A stretch of DNA of 64,000 nucleotides from Yoonia sp. I 8.24 (lineage in GTDB: Bacteria; Pseudomonadota; Alphaproteobacteria; Rhodobacterales; Rhodobacteraceae), in contig NZ_JACXGQ010000006.1 of assembly GCF_022096995.1 (NCBI RefSeq), forward strand, positions 1 to 64,000, read 5' to 3'. The notes beneath the pieces are model-generated. The model searched no databases. It worked only from the letters and a program-made list of their open reading frames with translations, and was not told the origin of the DNA. Positions within the stretch are counted from its first letter, which is position 1. Every line of letters begins with the position of its first letter. Below, piece by piece: positions 16,591 to 25,410 of this stretch. A program made the translations under genes and the position numbers.

Positions 16591-16599
16591 TAACCCTCG

Positions 16600-18018
16600 C
16601 TATGGCAACCAGCGCTGCACAAGTCCGACGACACGTTTCACCGTCGGGTTTTCAAATAGTCTTGGGGTAAAATAGGCACCCGCGGCGCGTTTGTTAACCT
16701 CACTAATTGTGGGGTAGGGCAAAACAGCGTTCGCAACGGCTGACATTTTCATTTTATTGGCAATTGCCATCGCCCACATACCGATCAACTCGCCCGCTTG
16801 ATGCCCCGCAATGGATGCGCCCACTGGGCGGCCTTTGACGACCATGACTTTGATCAGACCTTTGGTTTTGCGTTCTGCAATCGCGCGGTCGTTATGTGCA
16901 TATTCAAAGCGCACCGTTTCGACGGCCGCGCCGAATTTATCTTCAGCTTGGGCTTGGGTCAGGCCGACTTGGGCCAGTTCAGGATCGGTATAGGTTGCCC
17001 AAGGGATGTGATCCGTCCGTTGTTTGGACGGCAATCCAAACAACATTGACCGGATCAAAACACCGGCATGGTACCCCGCAACATGTGTGAATTGCAGTCC
17101 GCCTGCGACGTCGCCGGCAGCAGAAACCTTTTTATTACTGATAGATCGCAGGTTGTCGCCCACTTTCAATCCGCGGCGATCATGTTCAATGCCGCCTTTA
17201 TCAAGGTCGAGTTTGTCGATGTTGACCTTGCGGCCTACCGCCATCAACAGGTGCGATCCGGTGAAGTCTCCGGCGGGCGTATGGACGGTAATGCTGTCAT
17301 CCGTGCCGCTGATTTTCTCGGCTTGTGCTCCTTCGACGATGTTCACACCCTCAGCCTGTAGGTTGTCGAGAACGATTGCCGCCATTTCCGGGTCATCATT
17401 ACCCATCGCTTTGGCGCCTTCAATCACGGTGACCTCACAGCCAAGCCGTCGATGTGCTTGCGCCATTTCCATGCCAATCGGGCCGCCACCAATGACGATC
17501 AGATGCGCGGGTTTGTCGCGTAGATCAAAGATGTTTTCATTCGTGTAATATGTGACCTCATCCAACCCAGGAATAGGTGGGACGAACGGGCCGGATCCAG
17601 TGGCCACGACAAAACGCCGCGCGGTGACGATGGTGTCGCCTGCCTGTACTTCGGTTTCTGAAATAAAGCGCCCGTAATCTTGGATCACCTGCACGCCCAG
17701 TCCTTCGAAGCGTTCGACGCTATCAAGCGGGGCAATTGTGGCGATGACGTCATGCACATGGTCTTTGGCTGCTGCGTAATCAACGGTGGCTTGGGTGTCT
17801 GCAACGCCAAGCTTTGCGCCATGGGACATTGCGTGCGCTTGCTTTGCCGAGGCGATCAGCGCCTTAGAAGGCACGCAGCCATAGTTCAGGCAATCGCCTC
17901 CCATCTTCCCGCCTTCGATCAGGACCACTTTGGCCCCCATTTGCACGGCACCCGCTGCAATCGAAAGACCGCCAGAGCCGCCACCAATAATGCAAATATC
18001 TGTTGTGATACGGTTCAT
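16600..18018 (-). CDS. Dihydrolipoamide dehydrogenase/mercuric-reductase-like flavoprotein
   Basis: The 472-residue FAD/NAD(P) disulfide oxidoreductase has the FAD motif GGGSGG at 12-17, the redox-active pair Cys43/Cys48 in GGDCLNYGCVPSK, the NAD motif VIGGGPIGMEMAQ, the FAD-binding AGDVAGG segment and a dimerisation domain ending in a PTVKRVVGLVQRWLP tail. The C terminus lacks the usual catalytic His-x4-Glu motif of lipoamide dehydrogenases (it has LPYPTISE), as in related reductases of unknown substrate. The gene starts 3 bp after the VTT membrane gene, a pairing that recurs in bacteria. Confidence 0.88.
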   Translation of the reverse strand: MNRITTDICIIGGGSGGLSIAAGAVQMGAKVVLIEGGKMGGDCLNYGCVPSKALIASAKQAHAMSHGAKLGVADTQATVDYAAAKDHVHDVIATIAPLDSVERFEGLGVQVIQDYGRFISETEVQAGDTIVTARRFVVATGSGPFVPPIPGLDEVTYYTNENIFDLRDKPAHLIVIGGGPIGMEMAQAHRRLGCEVTVIEGAKAMGNDDPEMAAIVLDNLQAEGVNIVEGAQAEKISGTDDSITVHTPAGDFTGSHLLMAVGRKVNIDKLDLDKGGIEHDRRGLKVGDNLRSISNKKVSAAGDVAGGLQFTHVAGYHAGVLIRSMLFGLPSKQRTDHIPWATYTDPELAQVGLTQAQAEDKFGAAVETVRFEYAHNDRAIAERKTKGLIKVMVVKGRPVGASIAGHQAGELIGMWAMAIANKMKMSAVANAVLPYPTISEVNKRAAGAYFTPRLFENPTVKRVVGLVQRWLP

Positions 18019-18021
18019 GGC

Positions 18022-18732
18022 TTATAGACCTTTCTTGCCGCGCAGGGCTTTGATCGCAATGGGCAGGGCGGCCAATGCCGACAGCCCGATGATGGGAAAG
18101 AGGATGGCTGGCTCAAAAATGATGCCGAGGTTAGGTGTTTCGCCGCGGGCGAAAATCTCGCCCAGCCCTGCACCGACAGAGGTGTAAACCACCGAACCGG
18201 GGATGATGCCAAAGAACGTGGAAATCACAAAACGGTGCAGGGGCACACCCAAGAAGGATGGAATCAGGTTTGCCAAAAAGAATGGGACGACTGGGATCAG
18301 ACGCATCAAGAATAGCATCGACCACTGGTTTTCGTTGATGCCCTCTTTGATCTTTTTGACGGCCCCGTCGGCGTTATCAAGCTTTTGGCTAAACCCTTCG
18401 CCAAAGCCCCAGCGCGCGGCAAGGAAAATCGCCGTTGCACCGATGGTTGCGCCGATCATGTTGAACAAGGCACCGGGAAAGACCCCGAATAAAAAACCGC
18501 CGGTCAAGGTGGCGATGGTCGCGCCGGGCAGCGAAAATGCAACGATCGCGATGTAGGCGGCGATAAACACGACGACGGTCGCCACATAGTTACTGTCACG
18601 AAACGCCAGCAAGGCCTCGCGATTTTGGGCGAGCGCTTCAAACGTCAGTTTGTCGCGTAAAAGGTAGGTCCCAATTGCCGCGACGATAAGAATCGCAATC
18701 ATAGGCAGCTTGCGGGTGATGGGGTGTGACAT
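18022..18732 (-). CDS. TVP38/TMEM64 (VTT/DedA-like) family membrane protein
   Basis: The 236-residue protein has the VTT-domain (SNARE-associated/DedA-like) signature: FSLPGATIATLTGGFLFG near residues 66-83, a re-entrant Gly-rich segment, and FLMRLIPVVPFFLANLIPSFLG near 140. Related proteins are lipid scramblases or transporters; the cargo here is unknown. It is the first gene of the VTT-flavoprotein-histidine kinase operon. Confidence 0.88.
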   Translation of the reverse strand: MSHPITRKLPMIAILIVAAIGTYLLRDKLTFEALAQNREALLAFRDSNYVATVVVFIAAYIAIVAFSLPGATIATLTGGFLFGVFPGALFNMIGATIGATAIFLAARWGFGEGFSQKLDNADGAVKKIKEGINENQWSMLFLMRLIPVVPFFLANLIPSFLGVPLHRFVISTFFGIIPGSVVYTSVGAGLGEIFARGETPNLGIIFEPAILFPIIGLSALAALPIAIKALRGKKGL

Positions 18733-19014
18733 AATGGTTCCGATACAAGTGGTGTGGGGTCATAGATGGACGTATCTTCGTTCCAGCGGTACCCGCCTCA
18801 CGACCCGTTGATGGAAATCGACCTGTTATTTCAGTTTTGACCGTATTCGGGTACAAGATTGAAACATTTTCATTGGTGACATTCTTGGAATTGTTGCAGT
18901 TTCCACCGCTTTGGCGCGTTGACATGCGGTGGCGTCCTCTCTAAAGGACAGGTCTGAAATGTTGATCGGCTTCGAATCCCAAATGGGGTTTGGCCTCGAA
19001 CCGGAGAGAACGCG

Positions 19015-19149
19015 ATGAAGCGCACGTTCCAACCATCTAACCGGGTTCGCAAGAACCGCCACGGATTCCGCGCACGGATGGCTACAAAAGCTGGCCGTAA
19101 GATTCTGAACAATCGCCGTGCCAAAGGCCGCGCGAAGCTAAGCGCGTAA
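19015..19149 (+). CDS. rpmH: Ribosomal protein bL34
   Basis: The 44-residue product reads [20 protein letters not shown] and ends AKGRAKLSA, the complete and highly conserved bL34 of the large subunit. ATG 19015 is preceded by GGAGAGAACGCG. It stands 15 bp before rnpA in the usual rpmH-rnpA-yidD order. A TTGACA at about 18922-18927 may be part of its promoter. Confidence 0.98.
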   Translation: MKRTFQPSNRVRKNRHGFRARMATKAGRKILNNRRAKGRAKLSA

Positions 19150-19163
19150 GCGCTAAGCCTGTT

Positions 19164-19556
19164 TTGAGCGATTTGAAACCGCCGGTTGGGCCTGTTGAAG
19201 GCACTCCGGCGGTTTCCGTTTGTTTGCATGTTTTGACCAAACGTGCGGATTTTGTGCGCGCGTCCCATGCGCACCGCCAAGGCACTCCCGGCATTCACCT
19301 GCAAGCGCGCAAGCGCGCGGATGGCGAGGCAGCAGGGATTCGCGTCGGATTTACCTGTTCGAAGAAAGTCGGCAACGCTGTCGCCCGGAACCGTGCCAAG
19401 CGCCGGTTACGCGAGGTCGCCCGCATTGTACTGCCTGAAATGGGCCGCGACGGTTGGGACTATGTGCTTGTGGGTCGTAAAGATGTCACCGCGACCCTAT
19501 CTTTTGATACGTTAATCGCGGATTTTCGCCGCGCGTTGAAAAAGGTTCACAGATGA
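19164..19556 (+). CDS. rnpA: RNase P protein component
   Basis: This is the protein subunit of RNase P, which helps the catalytic RNA mature tRNA 5' ends. The core signature [15 protein letters not shown] is at about residues 70-84, preceded by [13 protein letters not shown], with a final helix [11 protein letters not shown]. The frame opens with TTG 19164; no ATG is in frame before the conserved region, so a TTG or GTG start is required, and the exact one is uncertain. The stop overlaps the yidD start (ATGA). Confidence 0.95.
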   Translation: MSDLKPPVGPVEGTPAVSVCLHVLTKRADFVRASHAHRQGTPGIHLQARKRADGEAAGIRVGFTCSKKVGNAVARNRAKRRLREVARIVLPEMGRDGWDYVLVGRKDVTATLSFDTLIADFRRALKKVHR

Positions 19557-19774
19557 CACCCCTTGCCTATGTCGTATCATTGCCTGTGCGAGCTTACCGT
19601 TTGGTTTTGTCACCTTGGATCGGCAATAGCTGTTGTTATCATCCCACCTGTTCGGCCTATGCGCTTGAAGCGCTCGAGAAACACGGGGCAATCAAGGGCA
19701 GTTGGTTAACCATTTGGCGCATCCTGCGCTGCAATCCGTGGTCTAAAGGTGGCGTGGATAACGTACCGGATTAA
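19553..19774 (+). CDS. yidD: YidD, membrane protein insertion efficiency factor
   Basis: The 73-residue product shows the complete YidD motif set: [20 protein letters not shown] and a C-terminal [16 protein letters not shown]. YidD is an amphipathic protein that assists YidC-dependent membrane insertion. It overlaps rnpA by 4 bases. The yidC gene that usually follows is not next; ttcA occupies that place. Confidence 0.95.
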   Translation: MTPLAYVVSLPVRAYRLVLSPWIGNSCCYHPTCSAYALEALEKHGAIKGSWLTIWRILRCNPWSKGGVDNVPD

Positions 19775-19818
19775 ACTTTCGATTGGATCGCGTGCGTATC
19801 ATCTGGCATAGCAGGCCC

Positions 19819-20673
19819 ATGTTAGATGAAGCCGACGATATTCACCCGCTGTTTTACGGTGCGCCCAAAACAACCGAGTTCAAGAAGCTGCGCAAGCGCA
19901 TCGTACAAAATGTACGCGAAGCGGTTGAACAATACGGTATGATTGAGCGTGACGCGAAATGGCTTGTCTGCCTGTCGGGCGGCAAGGACAGCTACACGCT
20001 GCTTGCGATTCTGTATGAATTGAAATGGCGCGGGCTTTTGCCGGTTGAACTGATTGCCTGCAACTTGGATCAAGGGCAGCCGGGGTTCCCAGCGACTGTT
20101 TTACCGGCATTTCTTGAAAAGATGGGTGTGCCGCACCGAATCGAATACCAAGACACATATTCTATTGTAATGGATAAAGTCCCTGCAGGCCGGACGTTCT
20201 GTGCGCTGTGTTCACGGCTGCGGCGTGGGAATTTGTATCGTATCGCGCGCGAAGAAGGCTGTTCGGCCGTTGTGCTGGGGCATCACCGCGACGATATTTT
20301 GGAAACGTTTTTCATGAACCTGTTCCATGGCGGGCGTCTCGCGACGATGCCACCCAAGCTGGTGAATGAGGAAGGTGACTTATTCCTCTATCGCCCGTTG
20401 GCCCATGTCGCCGAAGCCGATTGCGAAAAATTTTCGACTTCAATGAATTACCCGATCATTCCCTGTGATCTATGTGGATCACAGGACGGGTTGCAGCGCC
20501 AACAGGTCAAACAAATCCTTGATGGCTGGGAAAAGAATAGCCCCGGTCGGCGGCAAGTCATGTTTCGGTCGTTGATGAATGCGCGACCATCGCATTTGCT
20601 TGATCCGAAGCTATTTGATTTTGCAGGGCTGATGCTTAGGACCGACAATGTCCCAGATCAAAACCTGGATTAA
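19819..20673 (+). CDS. ttcA: tRNA 2-thiocytidine(32) synthetase TtcA
   Basis: TtcA thiolates C32 of several tRNAs using ATP and a [4Fe-4S] cluster. From ATG 19819 the protein has 284 residues: PP-loop SGGKDS at 53-58, CxxC at Cys128/131 (FCALC) and the partner CxxC at Cys216/219 (PCDLC), plus [11 protein letters not shown]. All cluster ligands are present. The open frame extends to a TTG at 19783, but MLDEADD matches the expected short N terminus. It follows yidD by 44 bp. Confidence 0.94.
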   Translation: MLDEADDIHPLFYGAPKTTEFKKLRKRIVQNVREAVEQYGMIERDAKWLVCLSGGKDSYTLLAILYELKWRGLLPVELIACNLDQGQPGFPATVLPAFLEKMGVPHRIEYQDTYSIVMDKVPAGRTFCALCSRLRRGNLYRIAREEGCSAVVLGHHRDDILETFFMNLFHGGRLATMPPKLVNEEGDLFLYRPLAHVAEADCEKFSTSMNYPIIPCDLCGSQDGLQRQQVKQILDGWEKNSPGRRQVMFRSLMNARPSHLLDPKLFDFAGLMLRTDNVPDQNLD

Positions 20674-20700
20674 CGGCCGCGCTTTTTCGGCCGCATTTTT
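20674..20700 (+). terminator. Intrinsic terminator after ttcA
   Basis: CGGCCG (20674-20679) pairs with CGGCCG (20688-20693) around a T-rich loop, followed by CATTTTT. It begins right after the ttcA stop. Confidence 0.75.
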
Positions 20701-21004
20701 CAACGTCACTGTGACCAGCGGTTGATCAAAGTTTAACCGCCGAACAAACTTCCATCGCAAGCAAAGCGCTTGATTGCCCGTAAAATGTTGCCTTTACACA
20801 TAGTTTGTACGCTCTCTGACACGCCAGTAGTTGTATCGGCGGAAATCCGCGGCTAACAATTAGTTAATTTTGGCTGTGTATGTTTTCTGAGTGTCAGCGC
20901 CCTCTGCGTTAAATGAGGGCAAGTGTTCCGGTTTTGCCAACCGATTTAATATATCTGCCGCGTATTTTTCGCGCGCGCGAAATAACGTGGCACTGGAGTT
21001 GAAT
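20701..21004 (+). other. Untranslated region before the OmpA/PBP fusion gene
   Basis: There is no gene in these 304 bases. The open frame extends upstream of 21005, but its residues before the signal peptide look non-coding. The sequence is likely promoter and 5' leader; I could not identify a clear promoter pair. Confidence 0.4.
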
Positions 21005-22588
21005 ATGATGAAGCTAACAAGTCTTTCCGCAACATTACTGTGCGCAGTTGCGCCAGCAGCGCTTTTTGCACAACCGGTGGAGCTGCGCTCTGTCGATGGG
21101 TTCATTAGCGTCGACGGTGAGATCGTTGGATACAATGGAACGATGGTGGCCGTGGAAACATCCGTAGGGCAGGTCAGCGTCCCAGCATCAGAGGTTGTTT
21201 GTTACGGTGCAGGTTGTGACGAAGTGATCGCGAACAATGATTTTGGTCTGACGCGCGCCGCGTTTCAAGACGTGGCCACCGAAGCCGAAACCGTTGTTGT
21301 TGGCGGCACTGACGAAATAACCGTAAGCTTCCTCATCCCTGCGTTTGACACGATTTACCGCATTGTGGTCGGGGCCTATGTCACGACGGGCCAAACAGAC
21401 GCGAATTTGACCATTGGATCGGCGGGTGAAATCACGCTGGATCTTCCTGACACAGGTGCGCAAGCTAACTTGCGTATTGCCGATACTGGGGGAACTTCGC
21501 ACGCGGTTGTGACTGTTGCGGCATTACAAGGTGAAGCGCCGCAAGCTTATGCTACAGCCGCAGACTGGGCGCTTGCGCCGGCGGTAAGCGACCAGTTGTT
21601 AGCAACACGTGCGCTTGCGGTGATTGTCGCACCAAACATCGATATTAGCGCTGTCTCATTGGCGGATCTGGCAGGCATTTATGCTGGCGACATTACCAAT
21701 TGGTCAGAGCTTGGCGGGCCGGATTTGGCGATCTTGCCGTTGCAATTGCCTGCAACCTCGACAATGCGTACCGAGTTTATCCAGCTTGTCATGGAACCAG
21801 CAGGTAAATCGATCGCAGGCAATGTTTTGACAATGGCCGATGGGCCCGGCATTGCGTCATCCGTCAATCAATTCGCCGGGGCGATCAGTGTCGTCGAGGT
21901 TGCCGATGCATCGGACAACAATGTTCTTCCGGTCTCTGGCACATGTGGCATGCCCGTTACGTTGGATAGCTTTAACGTGATTTCCGGCGACTACCCGTTG
22001 GCTCGCCCGTTGATGATGCGCTTTGACAGCGTGCCTGAAACACAATTAACAGCGGATATTTTTGATTTCGCTGCTGGCTCTGTTGTGCAGCGTCTTGTTT
22101 CCGCCGAAGGGTTCGATAGCTTCTCGGCTACAGCGCAAGACGAAGATTCAAAAAACCATCGTTTGAACACGCTGCTTGGCGCAGATCTCGCTGAAGCAGA
22201 ACGGCTTGCCGCTGCGCAAATGTTCCAGCGCTTGTTTGAGGCACAGCGCCTGTCACCTACGATGTTTGGTGGCGCGACAAGCGGACCCGAAGCGGGCTGG
22301 AACCGCGCAATGTTCACAACGCTTGCAGAAGCACTGGCGACGTCTGAAATGGCTGACCGCGAAGTCATGTTTGTTGGCTTCGGCGGGGCAGGTGATGCCG
22401 CGCAGGCCGTTTCAGCTGCTGCGGCAGAAGATATGCAAGCAGCCTTTTCGCAATTTGCACCAAATGTTGCGGCGGCCAATGGGCTTACGCTGTCTGCACA
22501 GGGTTTCGGGAATATTTCGCCGGCAACCTGCTACGATGGTCAAGTGGCGGGTGCTGAACATACGCGTGTCGAAATTTGGGTGAAGTAA
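21005..22588 (+). CDS. Phosphate-type substrate-binding / OmpA-domain fusion protein
   Basis: The 527-residue exported protein starts with a Sec signal (MMKLTSLSATLLCAVAPAALFAQ). Residues 25-75 resemble an SH3-like or LysM-like leader. A PstS-like periplasmic binding domain follows at about 165-360 (LAVIVAPNIDISAVSLADLAGIYAGDITNWSELGG in part). The end (about 420-527) is an OmpA-like peptidoglycan-binding domain with VMFVGFGGAGDA and HTRVEIWVK. Such fusions may tether a ligand sensor to the cell wall; the ligand is unknown. ATG 21005 follows the weak site TGGAGT. A strong terminator follows. Confidence 0.82.
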   Translation: MMKLTSLSATLLCAVAPAALFAQPVELRSVDGFISVDGEIVGYNGTMVAVETSVGQVSVPASEVVCYGAGCDEVIANNDFGLTRAAFQDVATEAETVVVGGTDEITVSFLIPAFDTIYRIVVGAYVTTGQTDANLTIGSAGEITLDLPDTGAQANLRIADTGGTSHAVVTVAALQGEAPQAYATAADWALAPAVSDQLLATRALAVIVAPNIDISAVSLADLAGIYAGDITNWSELGGPDLAILPLQLPATSTMRTEFIQLVMEPAGKSIAGNVLTMADGPGIASSVNQFAGAISVVEVADASDNNVLPVSGTCGMPVTLDSFNVISGDYPLARPLMMRFDSVPETQLTADIFDFAAGSVVQRLVSAEGFDSFSATAQDEDSKNHRLNTLLGADLAEAERLAAAQMFQRLFEAQRLSPTMFGGATSGPEAGWNRAMFTTLAEALATSEMADREVMFVGFGGAGDAAQAVSAAAAEDMQAAFSQFAPNVAAANGLTLSAQGFGNISPATCYDGQVAGAEHTRVEIWVK

Positions 22589-22608
22589 CCCGGTCCTTTA
22601 TATTCACG

Positions 22609-22641
22609 AAAATGCCGCGAATTATTTGCGGCATTTTTTTT
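22609..22641 (+). terminator. Intrinsic terminator after the OmpA/PBP gene
   Basis: AATGCCGC (22611-22618) pairs with GCGGCATT (22628-22635), with a run of T up to 22641. Flanking A and T bases extend the stem. Confidence 0.88.
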
Positions 22642-22769
22642 GAACAATATTGAAAATTCCACTGTGTTATCTAGAAACCGCTGGCCTGATATCGCCTATC
22701 ATCGCCATTAATGCTGTTCTTATGCGATCTAAGGCTGGAACTTCCCGGTTGAACACATAGGTAAAGAAC

Positions 22770-23375
22770 ATGAAAAAACGTATCCTATCCTCCGTCGCCG
22801 CTATTGGCCTTGCGCTTTGCGCTGGGGCCGCCTCCGCACAAGAGCTTAGCCTTGCGCAGATTTCACAATACCTGAACGGGTTGCAGACCGCCCAAGGTGG
22901 GTTTACGCAGCTTAACCAAGACGGCACTTTGTCAACGGGCACGATTTATATCAAACGTCCCGGCCGTATCCGGTTCGACTATGCTGCACCTGACAATACG
23001 CTGGTGATTGGTGGCGGTGGGTCGCTTGCGATCTTCGATCCGCGCTCAAACGCGGGGCCAGAGCGGTATCCGCTTAACCAGACTCCGCTTGGGCTTATCT
23101 TGCGCGAAAACGTTAATCTAGAGCAGGCCGATATGGTGACGGGCGTGACGTCAGACGGGACGACAACCACAGTCACCGCCCAGGACCCGGATCATCCCGA
23201 ATATGGGAGTATCCAGCTGGTGTTTACAGGTAACCCCATTGAGCTGCGCCAGTGGATTGTCACAGATGATGTGGGCGGACAGACGACGGTTATTATGAAT
23301 GACATGGTTGCTGGCGGACGGGTGCGGGATATTTTGTTTAATATCCAAGCCGAAACCCGCAATCGCAGCAATTAA
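22770..23375 (+). CDS. lolA: Outer-membrane lipoprotein carrier LolA
   Basis: The 201-residue periplasmic protein shuttles lipoproteins from LolCDE to the outer membrane. It has a signal peptide with cleavage after ASA at residue 23, then LAQISQYLNGLQTAQGGFTQ, and the LolA strand region GRIRFDYAAPDNTLVIGGGGS (in part), which forms the hydrophobic half-barrel. Length is normal. It is monocistronic between two terminators. Confidence 0.93.
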   Translation: MKKRILSSVAAIGLALCAGAASAQELSLAQISQYLNGLQTAQGGFTQLNQDGTLSTGTIYIKRPGRIRFDYAAPDNTLVIGGGGSLAIFDPRSNAGPERYPLNQTPLGLILRENVNLEQADMVTGVTSDGTTTTVTAQDPDHPEYGSIQLVFTGNPIELRQWIVTDDVGGQTTVIMNDMVAGGRVRDILFNIQAETRNRSN

Positions 23376-23393
23376 AGATCAGCGAAAAAAAGT

Positions 23394-23416
23394 ATGGCGG
23401 CCACTGTGGCCGCCAT
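23394..23416. terminator. Bidirectional terminator between lolA and the lytic transglycosylase
   Basis: ATGGCGGCCAC-T-GTGGCCGCCAT is a perfect palindrome with A-run on its left and TTTTGG on its right. It can end transcription from both sides; the A-run gives the stronger U-tract for the minus-strand gene. Confidence 0.85.
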
Positions 23417-23421
23417 TTTGG

Positions 23422-24012
23422 TTAGCGTTTACGGCAAGCGCGGAGCTGTTGATCGTACATCACGGCGCGCGCTTCGACTTCGCCTGCGATCCGGATCAGC
23501 CAGCTTTTTGAACGCCACGTGCCGCGCAAATATCCTGAACGCCCATCATGATAGGCGAGATATTGGTTGCGGGTGTCATCGATGGCGACGCCGGTTTCTT
23601 CGACCGTTTGCACCATGTACCAGCCCATGAAATCGGTGGCTGCATTTACATCTTGGCGGCGCGCACGCGATCCTCCGACTTCGTCCTGATACTCGCGCCA
23701 CGTCGCATCTAGCGCCTGACTATAGCCAACGGCCGACGATTGCCGCCCAACCGGGATTACACCCAGTGCATAGCGATGCGGCGGACGGTTATCGCTGATG
23801 AACTTACTTTCCTGATAGATGATCGCCATCAATGACGGCACAGGTACACCGTATTTGCGTTCGACAGCGCGGAACGCGCGTAGGTATTCGGGGCGCTCGG
23901 ACACAATACTGCATGCATCATCAAGGTTGCGCGGGGCCGAGTTATGGCTCGATTGTCCGCCGCAGCTGCCTAAAATCAGCATTAGTGCCATTGCGCGAAA
24001 GAAACTGCTCAT
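23422..24012 (-). CDS. Lipoprotein lytic transglycosylase (SLT domain)
   Basis: The 196-residue lipoprotein has a lipobox LGSC with Cys17. The SLT domain follows: the catalytic Glu68 in MAIIYQESKF, then SAVGYSQALDATWREY and NAATDFMGWY, as in EmtA/MltC-like enzymes cleaving the MurNAc-GlcNAc bond. ATG 24012 is chosen because the signal starts there; the frame is open for 19 more codons upstream without signal character. It ends 6 bases from the shared terminator. Confidence 0.88.
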   Translation of the reverse strand: MSSFFRAMALMLILGSCGGQSSHNSAPRNLDDACSIVSERPEYLRAFRAVERKYGVPVPSLMAIIYQESKFISDNRPPHRYALGVIPVGRQSSAVGYSQALDATWREYQDEVGGSRARRQDVNAATDFMGWYMVQTVEETGVAIDDTRNQYLAYHDGRSGYLRGTWRSKSWLIRIAGEVEARAVMYDQQLRACRKR

Positions 24013-24087
24013 ATGCCTCTCGCTTATTTTGTTTTTTTTGTACGATAGCCTGTTCTGGCTGATCTGCAAATGCTTAAGCGCGGCTGA

Positions 24088-24963
24088 TCAGATCACAAAA
24101 GCCAAGATGAGCGGCAAATAGATCACGGACAGCAAGGTCGAGGCCACAACAAGCCCGGCAACGGGCTGCGCATCCGCCCCATATTTTTCGGCCAACAGAT
24201 AGGATGTGACTGCCACTGGGGTCGCGATCTGCACGATCAGGACGGCAGCCGCGATTTCATCAAGCCCGAACCAGACGCTCGCGCCCCACGCCGCTGCGAC
24301 ACAGATCACAACCTTGACGGCCGATAGCCAGACCGCTTGCGTCATGGCCTTCGTTTCAAGCCGCGCAACGGCCACCCCAAGCGTGATCAGCATCACTGGG
24401 ATCGCCATTTGTCCAATTAACTCAAGGGTATTGGTGATGACCAATGGCGTTTGCCAGCCTTGCCACAAGAACAATGCGCCCAACAATGTCGCCCCGACGA
24501 GAGGCTCTTGCACCACGCGTTTAAGTGAACCGCCACCTGAAACGAACCAAACCCCGATGGTAAACGACATAATCGCCATGACCGCGAAAACGACAACGGC
24601 GTAACCAAATCCAACTTCGCCAAATGCAAAAAGCGCCAAGGGCAGACCAAGGTTGCCCGTGTTACCAAAGACCAGCGGGTTGAGATAGGTCCGCATCTCA
24701 AGCTTTGATATCCTAATCAGGGCAAAGAAAGCTGCCATAACAATAAGGTAGGCAGCAACAGAGGCGAGAGATAGCGCCGCCAGTGCCTCTGGGTCGATGT
24801 CGGTTTTCATCAATGCGACAAAGATCAGGCAGGGCACTGAAAGCGTCATCGTCAGCCGTGTGACGAATTCAACCCGATATTCAAAACCCAATTTGACCCA
24901 AGTGAAACCAATCGCGGCCAAAATGAAGACAGGTGCCGAGATATTGAGCACCGTTAAGATCAT
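24088..24963 (-). CDS. AEC-family (auxin efflux carrier-like) transporter
   Basis: The protein of about 291 residues has ten membrane helices in two inverted repeats, with the family's NTGNLGLPLALFAFG segment at the end of the first half and a GLVVASTLLSVIYLPLIL end. AEC carriers in bacteria often export malonate or other organic acids; the substrate here is unknown. ATG 24963 (MILTVLNIS) is the likely start, with open frame to 25026. It is divergent from hspQ. Confidence 0.88.
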   Translation of the reverse strand: MILTVLNISAPVFILAAIGFTWVKLGFEYRVEFVTRLTMTLSVPCLIFVALMKTDIDPEALAALSLASVAAYLIVMAAFFALIRISKLEMRTYLNPLVFGNTGNLGLPLALFAFGEVGFGYAVVVFAVMAIMSFTIGVWFVSGGGSLKRVVQEPLVGATLLGALFLWQGWQTPLVITNTLELIGQMAIPVMLITLGVAVARLETKAMTQAVWLSAVKVVICVAAAWGASVWFGLDEIAAAVLIVQIATPVAVTSYLLAEKYGADAQPVAGLVVASTLLSVIYLPLILAFVI

Positions 24964-25037
24964 GTTCACAGACTGTTTCCCTAAAAACGCAGCGACTGCC
25001 GTGGACTTTAGGTCCCTATGGGCCATATATTCAACAT

Positions 25038-25364
25038 ATGTTCAAGACGCGTGCGAAATATCATCTCGGCCAAGTGGTTCGCCACCGCAAACACCCGTTT
25101 CGGGGGGTTGTGTTTGATGTGGACGCGATGTTTTCAAACACGGACGCTTGGTACAACGCCATCCCCGAAGACAGCCGCCCCAAAAAAGATCAGCCTTTTT
25201 ACCACCTTCTGGCGGAAAACGACCAAAGCTTTTACGTGGCTTATGTGTCTGAACAAAACCTTGTCGCGGATTATTCGGGTGAACCGGTTGATCACCCAGA
25301 TGTCGATGATTTCTTCGGTCCATTCGAAGACGGGCAATACCCGTTGCAAGGCCAGTTGAACTAG
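25038..25364 (+). CDS. hspQ: Heat shock protein HspQ
   Basis: The 108-residue protein matches HspQ along its length: KYHLGQVVRHRKHPFRGVVFDVD, FYHLLAEND and YVSEQNLV. In E. coli HspQ is a Lon specificity factor/substrate that binds hemimethylated DNA. It stands 47 bp before yaaA and may share its transcript. Confidence 0.93.
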   Translation: MFKTRAKYHLGQVVRHRKHPFRGVVFDVDAMFSNTDAWYNAIPEDSRPKKDQPFYHLLAENDQSFYVAYVSEQNLVADYSGEPVDHPDVDDFFGPFEDGQYPLQGQLN

Positions 25365-25410
25365 CCGTCAGGCGTGCTACATCTCCCTATATCACTATAA
25401 GAAAATTGCC

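Noticed and set aside
23394-23416. Perfect GC-rich palindrome as an operator
   Set aside because: It sits between convergent gene ends with A and T runs outside, the form of a bidirectional terminator.
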